A stretch of 64,000 nt of DNA from Cichorium intybus (lineage: Eukaryota > Streptophyta > Magnoliopsida > Asterales > Asteraceae): positions 124,362,319-124,426,318 of the forward strand of contig CM042009.1 in NCBI GenBank assembly GCA_023525715.1. The letters are read 5' to 3'. The notes under the pieces were generated by a model that was not told the DNA's origin, did not search any database, and saw only the letters and a list, made by a program, of their open reading frames with translations. Each line of letters begins with the position of its first letter. Positions within the stretch are counted from its first letter, which is position 1. Below are positions 47,265-59,659 of this stretch, piece after piece. Made by a program: the position numbers and the translations under genes.

Positions 47265-48371
47265 GTCTCCCACTTGGATAAGTCTATGACTAAAATTACC
47301 AATTTACCCTCTAATTAATTTAGCAACTGTAGCTTCCTAGAAACCGCTGCCGAACTCTGACCTAGTCAGTTCTGTCCAAAGATAAGTGATCAGATGATCC
47401 TTCGTCCAACAAGATATTTTCAGACACGAGACATGGATTGAGATCAATCTCTGTCCGATACTCTGTTCCCCGATTTCCGATTCTGCTCATGACTTTAGAA
47501 CTTCTAATTGAACACATCAATTTAGTCCAGGCTGGCCAGCACTTTAGTCAACTTCAAAATCATCGAGAGGCCTACAGATATCTGTTTCCCATCAGGGTCA
47601 AGGAACGAATAAGCTTTGACTCATATGCTTATATCTTTTACCAGTCAAATCATTCACAACAACACGTTTTATAACATCGAGTTACCGATGCGTTTTCGTA
47701 TTATCAATGAACAATTGCCTTGTAAATTATAACTCATATCTCTCCACTTCAAGATCATAAGATATTACCGTCTCAACATTGCTTGTGATATAATCCATGA
47801 AGTAATCTATTGAGCGTGGGTTTATCCAATACTCAAATCTCTATTTCTAAGTACTCATGAATGTTGTAGCAATCCTATTGCTATGTCTAACTCCTTAGAC
47901 AGTCTACAAACCAATTCATGACAGTCTTGATTCAATACTTACTTCCCAAAGTATGAGCGACTGTGGACCTATCTGAATAATTAAATTATTCGGGAAGTAA
48001 AACATGCAAAAGTGAAACATAAAGATCTGACTGGCAGCTACTCCTGCTTATTACCAAGTCTCCACAAGGTAATCACCAAGTCTGGTCTTGTCATAAACTA
48101 TTATCGGTTTCAAAAATTTCTTTTAAACTTTCAATTCTAATTTTACATCTATGTCTTTATGAACCTTACACTCTTTCTATGTATCCAAAGTATCTTATAC
48201 TTGTACACTCTATTGCAGATGATCCAATCGGATGCTCATCCGATAACATCTCAATATGTTATCCTATCAATTTCTCTCCTAACTCCATTCTGGTAAAGTG
48301 TATTGTGACTTCCTATGGTTCTGGGGTCTTTAGTCTACTTGACTGCACCCTAAGACTATTTTGAGGTGTTA

Positions 48372-48403
48372 TGATGTGCCGGTGACCCACACGCGCTCCA
48401 TCA
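48372..48403 (-). ncRNA. G-type hairpin, 3' region of element 3 (copy 2)
   Basis: On the minus strand TGATG / CATCA around GAGCGCGTGTGG and CCGGCA. Counterpart of 28000-28031 (CGATG/CATCG): both sides of the pair changed together. Confidence 0.6.
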
Positions 48404-49355
48404 GAATACCAACGAGATTCTTTAACCATGAAGTCCATTAACATCATGTCCTGATGTTAATAATTACCACTTTGAAAATCTTTCAAATTAATACTATCAC
48501 TTTCACCCTAATCATTTCCAAATGAATTCTCACTTTAGTCCATCCAGTATTCCCAGCCAGGCAATGTCCTGAATCCAACTTACTATACCCTAAGCATTAA
48601 GTTATCAGGACATGTTCATGACTTTATGATCGATCCAAAACTTGTGGAACCCGATCTAATCCTATTCCAAACCCTTTCGGAATCCAAGGATTATTTATAA
48701 TCCTTTGTGTCATGATTTTCGAAAAACTATTTTCCTTTCGGAGACTTTTCTCGTGCATCTTGAATCTTATCAAGATCATGCTTACAATGGCTAGGTCTAT
48801 GCTGGTGATTTCATCTTTCCAATAGATGACTGTGAATTACATGAGTATGTTGCACCTTCTTTATTTCTTTCATGCCAAGTCATCACACTTTGCAATGACA
48901 AGAAAAACTTTTCCTAAGTCTATGCATCTTGAATCTCATCAAGATCATCTTGGCAGAATCTGGATCTATCTCATAGACATTTACAACCACCTGAGTATGC
49001 CGTATTTCTATTAAGGCTTTCATAGCGATCCGTCTTTTAACACCAAGTCATTACACTTCGTAATGAAAAGAGACGTTTCCTAGAACCATTATTTATCCCA
49101 CATGTGGGGATAGTGGATAACGGCGACTCCCACTGGCTTTGACACGATTATAGGCTATTCACAAAATCCAGAACTTATGGCACATTTTGAGAATCTAAAC
49201 CTTTCTGACATTTTAATGGAAATCTTTCAGCCCTTTCTCAAAATCCAATCCTATGGCATATTTTGAGAATCTGAATATCCTTTCTTGCGAGATGCCCGTG
49301 GGACGAAACCCGGGACTATTCACCTTTGTACCGGGACTCTCTTTGTGAGTCTCTA

Positions 49356-49389
49356 TTAGTGTGCCGGTGATCCACACGTGCTCCACTAA
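49356..49389 (-). ncRNA. G-type hairpin, 3' region of element 3 (copy 1)
   Basis: Minus strand TTAGTG / CACTAA around GAGCACGTGTGG and CCGGCA. Counterpart of 27047-27080. Confidence 0.6.
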
Positions 49390-51026
49390 CGATTCACAAT
49401 GTACCGTACAGTATTCTTTCAGATTCCATCCTCTATTGAGATTACTTCTCCCGGAATCAATTACTTGACTCTAAGTATCGTCTCACTCAACCAGATGTTC
49501 TGAAGGTATGTATTTGTCCATGTTGCTTTCTTTTGATAATTCAGTTACTCCCACTGGTTTTTAGACCAGGTGTAGAATCAATCAAATTTTTCACATAGAC
49601 TGTGTCTCGCCCTGAGGTTCTCTTGTTTGGTAGCAACCGGGCTCACCAATGCTTCCCAATAGTCGGATTGTGAATCCGTACTAACTATAGTGTTTTACCA
49701 CCAATCGGTGTGTCACCCCAATCATAGCTACTTATGATGGTGATCAATACTACTGGTCAAGAGAAGATTATGTCAGTTGTAGAACAGAAATCTGATTTCT
49801 GCTCCAAGCCTAGTGATGACTAAAGGTTCTTCCACTTGGCTAATCCTGAACTCATTCAGGACTGTCCCAACTCCCACTGTTTCCTTAAAACATGAGTTCT
49901 TTCTAAAAGAGCTATTCTTTTAGAGTTGCAGTGGGATAGCCAACGAAACGACATTGCTGATCAGGTTCAGGCTAGTCATGAGGTTCAGACGAACACTACA
50001 GGACCCTGGAGTTTCAATGTACAAGTAGGATAATCCCAGCTTTACATATCAGACAGTGTCTGCAAGACCTACTTAGTCTAGGATGTTGTCGGAATATGGT
50101 TTATATAGACTGACTGGTATAGAGTTCAACTTATTCAAAACTAATTTGCAATGTATCTCATATATCGAGGATCGAACTATTTCGACCTATGCTCCATTAT
50201 CTTCCTCAAGACACATTATAACGATTAATATTCTTTGAAGAGAATGAACTGTGAAACCTTTTCCTCAGTTTATGTTATCGCTCAGGTTCTGTGGAACTTG
50301 TACTTCCTTCGAAGTCCTTGAACTGTTCAAGGTTTCAATTCAATTGCTTATCCCGATTAGCAATGTCATATTCGTCATACCGAATGATGAATATCGTGAA
50401 GTACAAACAATTATGTTCTATATCAAGATTCTAGCAATACACAACAACAGGTGTGTCTGTTGCTCTTAATCTCAATGTCCTTTACATATCTATGTAAACT
50501 TATGACTTTGTTCAAGACTTGCAATCTTTAGTTGACTCTAAGTCAACTGATTCCAAAATCCTATCCTCTGGATCTTTGGGTGATTCATTTCTTGCCACAT
50601 GTGCTTTATAAAGAACTTAATCATCATCTGACTCCAAGTTAGATGATTCCAAAGTCCTGTCCAACTGGACCTTTGGTTGATTCATTTCTTGACACATTAA
50701 GAAATCAATTCATCAAGTGACTCTAAGTCAAATGATTCCAAGGTCCTGTCCAACTGGACCTATGGTTGAATTGATTCTTATAACTTTTGTATTAACAATC
50801 ATAAATGACATAATTCTTGAATCCAAACACTTTGGATGCATCAACATTCAAGTTATTACTAATCATACATTCAACACATTCATATAACATTTCAAGGATA
50901 ATTTCAGACAACAGGTGTTAACAGAAAATTGACAATTTTATTAAAACAAAATCCTTGAACAATGTAATAGACAATGTCAAAAATGTATCTAAAGACTAAT
51001 AACAATATTTAATATCTATCTAAACT

Positions 51027-51950
51027 TCAAAACTGCACGAGCTGGAGATCCAATCCATATGTGCTCCTATGCACCAGAGTCCCGTGCCTTCTTGATTCCC
51101 TGCATATAAACCAAAATGCGACTGTCACATTATGTATCAAGAAATCTTGGAACAGGAGTTTTGAGGTTTTTAGATATACCTGAGCTTTCAAAAGAGTTGG
51201 AGCGTCTTCCAATCTTTCCGTGACTGTATCCGATTTAGCGGATTCCCAGTTTGAGACATGTCCAGTCGATCTTGACCGTTTCTTGTTACGTCTCTTTACT
51301 GGACTTAATCCAGAAGTAGCTGAGCCATTGGAGCTATGCCTGTCCAAGAGTGACTCGTATAAAGTCAACAGTGGACGCATTTCCATGAGGGTCTTTTTCT
51401 GGTTTTCCTTTCTATACGTCTGAATGAACAGATCGTACTCATTTGTCAGCGAAGCGAGCAGGATGTTAACACTCTCCTCCTGACTCATGGGATGACCAAG
51501 TTTATATAACTCGCCTATGTACCCTTCAATCTGAAGAACATGCGAATTGATGCTACTTCCTCCCTTTAGCTTGCACTCTGCAAGTCTTCCGAGGATTCTA
51601 GCTCGTTCCTCTTCAACTGGTTTTTGGAACCTTTCCTCCACCAGTTGCATCAACTCATATGGCCCCAAGGATTCAAAATCCTTGCGGAACTCGGGGTCAA
51701 TGGTTGATAGCATGAGGTCACGAATCTCTTCGGATTCATCATAATGACCTTTTATGATGACTTGTTCCGGTGGAACTGGGATCGGATACTCGGTGAGATG
51801 TAGCTTGCCAGCAATGCCGAGACCCAGTCTCCAATTGCGAAGCCATTCTTTACAGTTGAGGCCAGTCAGCCTTTCCATATTAAGCAGGTGCATTCTGATG
51901 CTTTCAGAAATGGGTGAAGGAGGAGAAGGAGGAGAATAGACACTTGACAT
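51027..51950 (-). CDS. gag: Copia gag of element 3 (307 aa)
   Basis: Intact frame from ATG 51950 to the stop at 51027. It begins SSVYSPPSPPSPISES, then LTGLNCKEWLRNWRLGL (position about 33-49), the .L.G.N...W pattern of Copia gag N-termini, and a helical middle typical of UBN2-like gag (FESLGPYELMQLVEERF, then EGYIGELYKLGHPMSQEE). A basic stretch (KRRNKKRSRS, about 226-235) stands where a zinc knuckle would be expected; no CCHC knuckle is visible. The last 50 or so residues correspond to a degenerate protease region. It is only distantly similar to element 2's gag. Presumably forms particles with pol products from a partner. Confidence 0.8.
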   Translation of the reverse strand: MSSVYSPPSPPSPISESIRMHLLNMERLTGLNCKEWLRNWRLGLGIAGKLHLTEYPIPVPPEQVIIKGHYDESEEIRDLMLSTIDPEFRKDFESLGPYELMQLVEERFQKPVEEERARILGRLAECKLKGGSSINSHVLQIEGYIGELYKLGHPMSQEESVNILLASLTNEYDLFIQTYRKENQKKTLMEMRPLLTLYESLLDRHSSNGSATSGLSPVKRRNKKRSRSTGHVSNWESAKSDTVTERLEDAPTLLKAQVYLKTSKLLFQDFLIHNVTVAFWFICRESRRHGTLVHRSTYGLDLQLVQF

Positions 51951-52169
51951 CTATAAAAGAAATAGAATTTATTAGTTTAACTGTTCCTTTTAAATAATTA
52001 CCCAATATATTATTTATTAAGGCTAGGATCCAAAATACCCCAACTATGGTGTGAAGAGGGATGTCGTAATCACAACATAATGGTCATTAAGGTAGATAAA
52101 CACTTATCAATTTCATCTTATGAAATTCCTAGTTCTGATGAGATTCATTAAACTTTTAAATGGCATGTT

Positions 52170-52700
52170 TAATCTCAGATGTGCCCCACTGTTTGTGACT
52201 GGGATGCCGAGGATCACAAACTGGATGTGAATAACCATGCAAATTAGCTTGGTACTCTCGGGTTAATTATCATCTCTAATTGATGTGCCGGTAAACCACA
52301 CACGCTCCATCAATAATGATAATACCCGGGAAACCCATTGCAACTCTTTATGAACCCCTATTGGCGTGCCGGTAAACCACACACGCTCCACCAATGTTTC
52401 ATAAAGTGCAATGTGCAATTTCATGGATTAGCACCAATTCACATTTTCCTAAAGTAACTAGATATGGGATTTTATTAAGTGTTCTAGTACTTTGAATCAT
52501 TAACTTTTAGTGATTATTAGGTGGTCCTATCATACATGTTCGGCTAACGACCCTCCACTGATCAGGCGAGCGGTGGGCGAGAGTGTTCACCCATTAGACC
52601 GCCATTTTATAGGCAGTCTCCTTATACCCACTTTATAGACCAGCTTCGTGAATGAGGCCTACTAATGATTTGACTAACCATTTTAATCTTATACATATAA
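52170..52700 (-). ncRNA. Conserved structured leader of element 3
   Basis: Minus-strand counterpart of the leaders of elements 1 and 2. Hairpin T: AGACTGCC, loop TATAAAAT, GGCGGTCT (52596-52619). G2: ATTGATG / CATCAAT (52279-52314). G1: ATTGG-type stem with one G-U pair (52360-52395). All share the GAGCGTGTGTGG core with CCGGCA. Confidence 0.6.
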
Positions 52701-53301
52701 TAATAACTCCCTAATTATAATATATATAAGATGTAATTTTTTAAACCATTTAAAAATTGTTTCTGGTTTATCTTTTAATTTATTGCCAATTTAAACTATT
52801 AAATTTCAAATTAAATTAAACCTTAAAATGGATTTTAATTATCTTTTAATTAACCAATTAATTAAATTAATTAAATTTGATATTTTAAACATTTTAAAAT
52901 ATTTTAGGATTTATCTATTTAATTTTCGCCAATTTAAAGCAATTAAATTTTAAATTAAATTAAATCCTTGAATTATCTTTTAATTACCAATTAATTAAAT
53001 TAATTCAAAAGTAGATAGGTTTATCAAATTAATCAAATTAATTAAAACATATCCTTATCCTCTAATTTTCGATTTTTAGGATAAAGGGTTTTAAGGTTTA
53101 TCTTTTAAACAATTTAAATTTACCAAAAATAGAATACCTTCTAACCTAATCCACAAAAAATCGCCAAATCATAGGGGAGGGGCTAGGGTTTCTAAAACAA
53201 ACCCTAAATTTCGAAATTGGCCACATTAGGGTTTATAAACAATTAAACCCTAATTTTCAGGAAAGCAGTTATAGCAATTTAACAAGAAAACACACCAAAT
53301 A

Positions 53302-53313
53302 GCTCTGATACCA
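53302..53313 (-). other. Primer binding site of element 3
   Basis: Minus-strand TGGTATCAGAGC, an exact match to the initiator tRNA-Met complement. Confidence 0.92.
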
Positions 53314-53314
53314 C

Positions 53315-53704
53315 TGAAAGGTTTTCTGCAACTATGAACTAAAAATCCTAAGTTCACATGCAACCTATATAGATCTAAGTTTTTCTTCTAGTTAAACATA
53401 TAACAATTCCTAAAAGGCCCAAAAAGAATTAAACTAAAAGAAAGATCAAGAAAAACCAACCTTTAGTGAATCTTGGAAGCAAAGCAACAGAAACCTCTTG
53501 CCTCAAATGTAGTCACACCCTTAGCTGAGCTCTTGGCCGAAAATTCCTTGGGAGAGAGAGTTAAAATTCGTGGTCTAGGGTTTAGGGAGAGCCTCCCTAT
53601 TTATAGCCTCCATGTGGTGATCAGATAATCGTTACAGATAAGCCTTTTTGAATTCGAATTAAGATAAACTATTATTTTAATCATTCAAACACCATTTATC
53701 TGTA

Positions 53705-53766
<62 letters not shown>

Positions 53767-54144
53767 CGAAAATATATATATCTATATATATAATTTCGTT
53801 CACCACATAGTTACTCACACTGCCACTTACTCAACTATCGAATAATTACAGTTTTAGTCCCTGCACCTTTAATTAATCAATTTAACTGCCAAATTAATTC
53901 CAATTAATTCCAGAAAAATTTCTAATTAATTATTATAGTTTCTAATTAATATATTATCACTTAAATATATTAATAAACTATTTATTTAATTTCTATTGAT
54001 TTATTAATCACATAATAAATCAATCTTTCTCTCTACCGGACTTTATGCCAATCCTCCAACTATGAGGGCAACCCAAATGGACTATGCTACTATTAATTAG
54101 ATAAATCCTAATTATTAGTCATGGCTTAGACACCTAATCCAACA
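53315..54144 (-). repeat. 5' LTR of Copia element 3
   Basis: 830 bases; I found no difference from 46431-47264 outside the (TA)n tract (53706-53763). TATAAATA on the minus strand at 53598-53605. Confidence 0.93.
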
Positions 54145-54556
54145 GTTATAAAACGTGTTGTTGTGAGTGATTTGACTGGTAAAAGATATAAGCATATGAG
54201 TCGAAGCTTATTCGTTCCTTGATCCTGACGGGAAACATATATTTGTAGGCCTCTCGATGATTTTGAAGTTGACTGAAAGTGTTGGCCAACTAGGACTGAA
54301 TTGATGTGTTCAATAGTAGTGGTAAAAGTCATATGCAAATCAGAAATCGGGAAACAGAGAATCAGACCGAGATTGATCTTAATCCATGTCTTGAGTCTGA
54401 AAAATATCTTGTTGGACGGAGGATCATATGATCACTTATCTATGGACAGAACTGACTGGGTTAGAGTTCGGCAGCAGTTTTCAGGAAGCTACAGTTTGCT
54501 GATTAATTAGAGATTAAATTAGTAATTATAGTCATAGACTTATCCAAGTGGGAGAC
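54145..54556 (+). other. Conserved 3' region of element 2, part 2
   Basis: Resumes element 2 after the nested insertion; collinear with 28695-29104 of element 1. Purine tract AAGTGGGAGA at 54546-54555. Confidence 0.85.
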
Positions 54557-55429
<873 letters not shown>

Positions 55430-55534
55430 TCATGAACAAAATAAATAGTTTAATGACAAATAAAGCACGAAAAAAAAAATACTAAATGTGAACAAATCAA
55501 ATAGTTGGTTACCCTGATAAGTCATTTTTCCAAT
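55430..55534. mobile_element. Fold-back element, part 2
   Basis: Continuation of the right arm of the element at 39098-39894 (tttaatgacaaataaagcac, caaatcaaatagttggttac), pairing with about 39110-39200. Confidence 0.65.
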
Positions 55535-55889
55535 GATTTACACACTCTTTACCCATCTTTATTCATTCATTTTTTTATTATCACATATAAATTACGCCAG
55601 CTTCCACTCGGTCTTCTCGCTCCCCTAAATCTAAGAAATGGCCACCTCTTAATTTCGACTTACTTTTTTTTAAATAAAATTTAATAAATATAAATAAATA
55701 AATTTATAACAAATATAATTTAATTAAATAATACTAAAACTAATAAAAACATAAATACTTCATTAATTAAAAAAAATAAAAAAGTTACATAGTAACATTA
55801 GAAAATACATCTAAAACATAATATAAATTATAACAATATTATACGTATTTTTTTCGTAATTTTCTAATTGTATTTTAACACTATTTGTA
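55535..55889. other. Intergenic, no gene recognised
   Basis: AT-rich, nothing supported. Confidence 0.4.
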
Positions 55890-56645
55890 ACGCGCCCCCT
55901 CAAGATCGTACGTTGGTGTCAACAAAAATTTCATGTCTTTTAACTGTTGTTTATCTTCGTGTGCATTTTGTTTTTCTTGATAGACTTTTTAGTTTTTGCC
56001 CAATTTTTCTTATTCGAACTCCATTCGTACATCAATCTTGATATTATATTGATCGAACGTCATTGTCATTTTGTGGTTTCGTCACTTGTAAGATCATGAC
56101 GCACTAGATGAAGAGCCTTTCATTTTCGTCATATATCTACCAATGGGTCACACTAATTCCAGGAATTCAAACTCGTCGCCGTCCTCCTTCAAGTTTATAT
56201 TGACACGAGCATCCGAGAAGTTGTGTAACTTGTCTCCGATGTTTCTGTTTTTTAGCCGCTTCCGCTTCTTTCGCGTTTACTGTCATTTTTTACATGACTC
56301 CACAATCTTCCAAAACTCGACACATTTGAATGCATTAGGTTTTTAGGTTGTGATACAACTCGTTGAACTTCCTAAGTGCACAATTGACGTCTCAATATTT
56401 AGTGGTCAACATGTGTTTTGTGCGGTAAGTGTCTCGCCCCATTTCTCTATGAAACCGATTTGTAACGAATAGCCAAAAATGTTTTGTCGCTTGCAAATGT
56501 CCTACTGCCGCATCTTATGAATGAGCCAATGCGATTTTTTCCTCTGTTGTCCATAGATTACGATCTACCTTGCTTTTCATTTTAGGGTTGGAAGGTTCCA
56601 CCAAGGGTTGTATTTTGGTAACATTTTTGGGTGAGGGGTTGGATT
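55890..56645 (-). pseudogene. Harbinger-associated Myb/SANT-like gene remnant
   Basis: Minus strand from about 56580: LWTTEEKIALAHS, then after a stop FWLFVTNRFHREMGRDTYRT, LRKFNELYHNL, and downstream FLELVRPIGRYMTKMKGSSS and MKFLLTPTYDL near 55900. The W..EE...L first helix, FW..V...FH.E, R....L..KW position and the RPIGR.KAK.KGSSS segment match the plant Myb/SANT-like family that accompanies PIF/Harbinger transposases (often annotated with a NAM-associated C-terminal domain or, misleadingly, as GST T3-like). Multiple in-frame stops and frameshifts. The frame on the plus strand at 56143 is its shadow. Confidence 0.65.
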
Positions 56646-57490
56646 TCGGGTGAGGATCAAGTTTGTAGGACGTATTTGAGAAAAGACGAGAAATTGATGA
56701 ATAGGTTTGGGGTGAGTTTAGTCGGGGAAAAGTTGCGTATGGTAAATTTGAATGGATTAAGTAAATAAAATTTTAACCCGTTGGCATGGAAGTATTAATT
56801 GAAACTTAAAAATATTTTTAATGGATGTATTTGGGTGAAATTGGTTTCGATTCAACCTTATTCTGTTTTATAAGAGACCCATTTCACAATGCGTTAGTCC
56901 ATTTCACAGTCAACATATTATATTGAGAAATCCTAGAAAAATTTGGGCTATTTTATGCGCTTTAGTAATCGTGCTATATTTATCCTATTTTTTCTAAACT
57001 ATATGTAAATCTTTCTATCTAACATATTTATGATCAATATTCTTATTAGTCTATACTTCAAATGATTAGAATTGGGTGGGAAGTAGTTAAGCATTTGGTG
57101 AAGCCAATCATGAACCATGATAAGGACTCAAATGTAATCCCATGTGGTCCATCTTATCGTACACCTAATTCTAGGATTGTTTGGAAAATTGGTGGGCGGT
57201 TTATCGTTCTTTATAGACTTTACCCAAAATTAAAAAAATAAAACAATTCTAATATATTTTAGAAAGACTAAAATTTGTTTGATTCGTATCAACATGACAT
57301 ATTTGTTTTATTTTACAAAATGTATTAAAAATAATGATTTATTTGTAAAATAAAACGATATTCGAGGATATTCCACCTTTGAATAAATATAGCAATGTTA
57401 CGTGTGTACTTTCATATATATGTTAGATATATAGATGTTGGTGATATTAAAATGTCTCATCTTTATTTTTATCGAGAAAATTCTAGATAT
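56646..57490. other. Intergenic, no gene recognised
   Basis: Nothing supported on either strand. Confidence 0.4.
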
Positions 57491-57494
57491 TTAA

Positions 57495-57698
57495 GAGGTT
57501 GTTTGATGTATTTTATTGGATTTAATAAGAGGTCACGTCTGACTTGATCCAAGTCGGTATATTTGATGCTCTTCATAAACTACATATTACTCTGTTCTGA
57601 CTAATTTGTCACTTACTCAGTTAGCTTTATGATAAATCTAATTTGGCTAGATTTTGAACCAATTAGTTCTTACACAATCAACAACTATCAAACAACCA
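57495..57698. mobile_element. Small Tourist-like MITE
   Basis: Ends gaggttgtttgatg and tatcaaacaacca are inverted and flanked by TTAA (57491-57494, 57699-57702), compatible with the TTA/TAA duplication of PIF/Harbinger MITEs. About 204 bases. Confidence 0.6.
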
Positions 57699-57702
57699 TT
57701 AA

Positions 57703-58560
57703 ATAATAACTAAATTATATATACGTTTATCAAGGAACATATTAAACCAAACATTTGTTTCTGTAATAAAAAGTTGAGTGTTTAATTTGTTTTGGGATGT
57801 GATCTATTATTATTGTTTTATGTAAATATTATAAGTTTTTTAGTTAAAGTCAAAAGTTATTATTCTCTATGTTTGAAATAAAGCAACATGTTTAACTGGA
57901 AAAAAACTACAAATATCTATACAATCTAATCTTTTTTTTAACGGCGGGAATGATCTTTATGAAATTCATGATCATCCATATATCTTTTCAAGTTGTATTT
58001 TATTATGAGGAAGTTTAGGTGCTTAAGTATCACTCATACTTTTATTAAAAATTTGCATACATGTTAAACATTATCTTTATGAAACTAATGGTGTATAAAG
58101 CTTCAATTTTAATAGTCTTAGCTAAAAAGAGAATTGTTATCTTAAATACCTATAAAACTTGCTAATCTTGATTTTGTTTCCTAATATTATACTATTGTAA
58201 TATAAATTAATGGTTTTTCATATATGATTGATAACCAAATATTTCCATTAAATTAATTATTCAGTCGCCGATATTTAATTTGGAAAAAAGAAAGAGCATG
58301 AGTCGTATGATATTGATGTATTGTTTACCCACTTTTGGATTTATTTCAAAATTACATATTTATCCGATCACAATAAATAAACTGATGATATTAACTTAAA
58401 TATTATAATTCTTCAAAATTGTTTCTTAACATGTTTCCTTTCATTGCTAAAATTTGTGGAATAAAAGAGAAATTTGTAAAAAATAAATTTAATTAATAAT
58501 TAGAAAATATTGAGAAAAAAATAAACCGACACAAACAAGCAGAAGTGATGGCTAAAGTCA
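57703..58560. other. Intergenic upstream of the BIG BROTHER-like gene
   Basis: AT-rich, no gene or repeat recognised. Confidence 0.45.
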
Positions 58561-58957
58561 CGGCTGCCGTGACCTAATTTAGCTGACCTACCATACCAAC
58601 GAACTAAAGTCTACCACGTGTCACGTTTAATTCGTTTATAGACATGTAAGTTGTAACTGACCTGTTATTCCGCGAAGCAGAGAATCGTAACCCACTCACT
58701 GTAACGGAGATCGCGTGTCTCTATTACTGTTAACAACTCCCTGCAAAAAGGCGCCATTCCACAACAGAGACAGTGTGATTACAGAGGACGGAGAATAGAG
58801 AAAAGAGATCAGAAGAGTTTTAGTGAGAGAAAGCTTCATTCTTTCTCTCAATACACATACATACACCGCATTTTGTATATATAGAAAGATTCGTAGTTAG
58901 ATAGAAAGAGAGATTAACGCATCCTCACGGCGGCCGGAAAAGAAGCGATCAATGTAG
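58561..58957 (+). promoter_or_regulatory. Promoter and 5' UTR exon of the BIG BROTHER-like gene
   Basis: GC content rises relative to upstream. A G-box in an ABRE-like context (ccacgtgtc, CACGTG at 58615-58620) and a TATATATA run (58876-58883) are present. A non-coding leader exon probably ends at atgtag|gtaaca (58957), with the intron reaching an acceptor at 59473 or 59493 just before the coding exon. Start site and acceptor are inferred. Confidence 0.5.
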
Positions 58958-59659
58958 GTAACATAATCGCCATTACAGAATCATTTTGTTTGTTTGATTT
59001 TTTTTTCTTTTTCGTTTGTAATGCGATCGGTACCTTGTCTTAATTTTGCATTGTGATCGAATGATAACCGATTATGTGATCTAAGTTATTCATCGGAAAT
59101 GAACGAAAATTGAAGTAAAAAGAAACACTTTGGTTAATTCTACGTTTCTGTTTCTGTTGTGTTGTATGTTTCTGATTGTGTCAAGCAATTCGATTTCGTG
59201 GAGTTTCTGCAACAAACAATCTCGAATGAAGTAGCGGAAATTAGGAATTAGCTATTCCGTTTGTTTTAATTCATACCTTATTTATGTTAACTTTATGCCG
59301 CCGTATGTTATTACATTAGTGAATTCGAGGAGCCTAATTGTACCTAATTGTATATTCATGCTTGATTCTGTTTTTTAAATCAGAGCATTGATGAGTGAAC
59401 AGATTATAGTTGTTTGAGGGATTAAGTATGTAGTGCTGTTATTATTAACCGTTCTATTATTCTTGTCTCATAGGTATAATATTTCTTATGTAGGATTTGC
59501 CTCAACTCCTGTTAATCTGCTGCCTGCTAGTATACTGCATACCAATTTACAAGAGTTTTGCCTCCCTTGAAATCATTGAAGGTTAAGGATGCTAGAAAAA
59601 TTGACCTCAATTTGTTGCTGCTAACGAACCACTCTTGTTCAATAAAGTGCTATTCACGA

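Larger units (their letters stand above)
47265..51026 (-). other. Long non-coding 3' region of element 3
   Basis: About 3.7 kb, collinear with 25421-29104 of element 1 read in reverse. Contains two G-type hairpins, two tcattac/gtaatga-type hairpins (48879-48899, 49048-49066) and the about-90-base tandem repeat (50500-50785). The plus-strand 78-codon frame at 47438-47674 is antisense and has no ATG. Confidence 0.7.
46431..54144 (-). mobile_element. Copia element 3: young gag-only element in element 2
   Basis: LTRs 46431-47264 and 53315-54144 appear identical except for TA length, with a perfect GTTAT duplication (46426-46430, 54145-54149). Orientation minus: primer site complementary to 53302-53313, purine tract complementary to 47265-47277. 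It has an intact gag but no protease, integrase, RT or RNase H, so it needs enzymes in trans. The LTRs are close to element 2's, and the leader is shared with elements 1 and 2. Confidence 0.95.

Noticed and set aside
47438..47674. Conserved 78-codon antisense frame shared with 28702-28938 (MRSISVRYSV...)
   Set aside because: Same length and sequence in elements 1 and 3, but it has no ATG start, is antisense to both elements and is not open in element 2; nucleotide conservation explains it.
51220..51939. Plus-strand frames over element 3's gag
   Set aside because: Shadows of the minus-strand gag.
56143..56346. 67-codon plus-strand frame
   Set aside because: Antisense of the decayed Myb/SANT-like gene.
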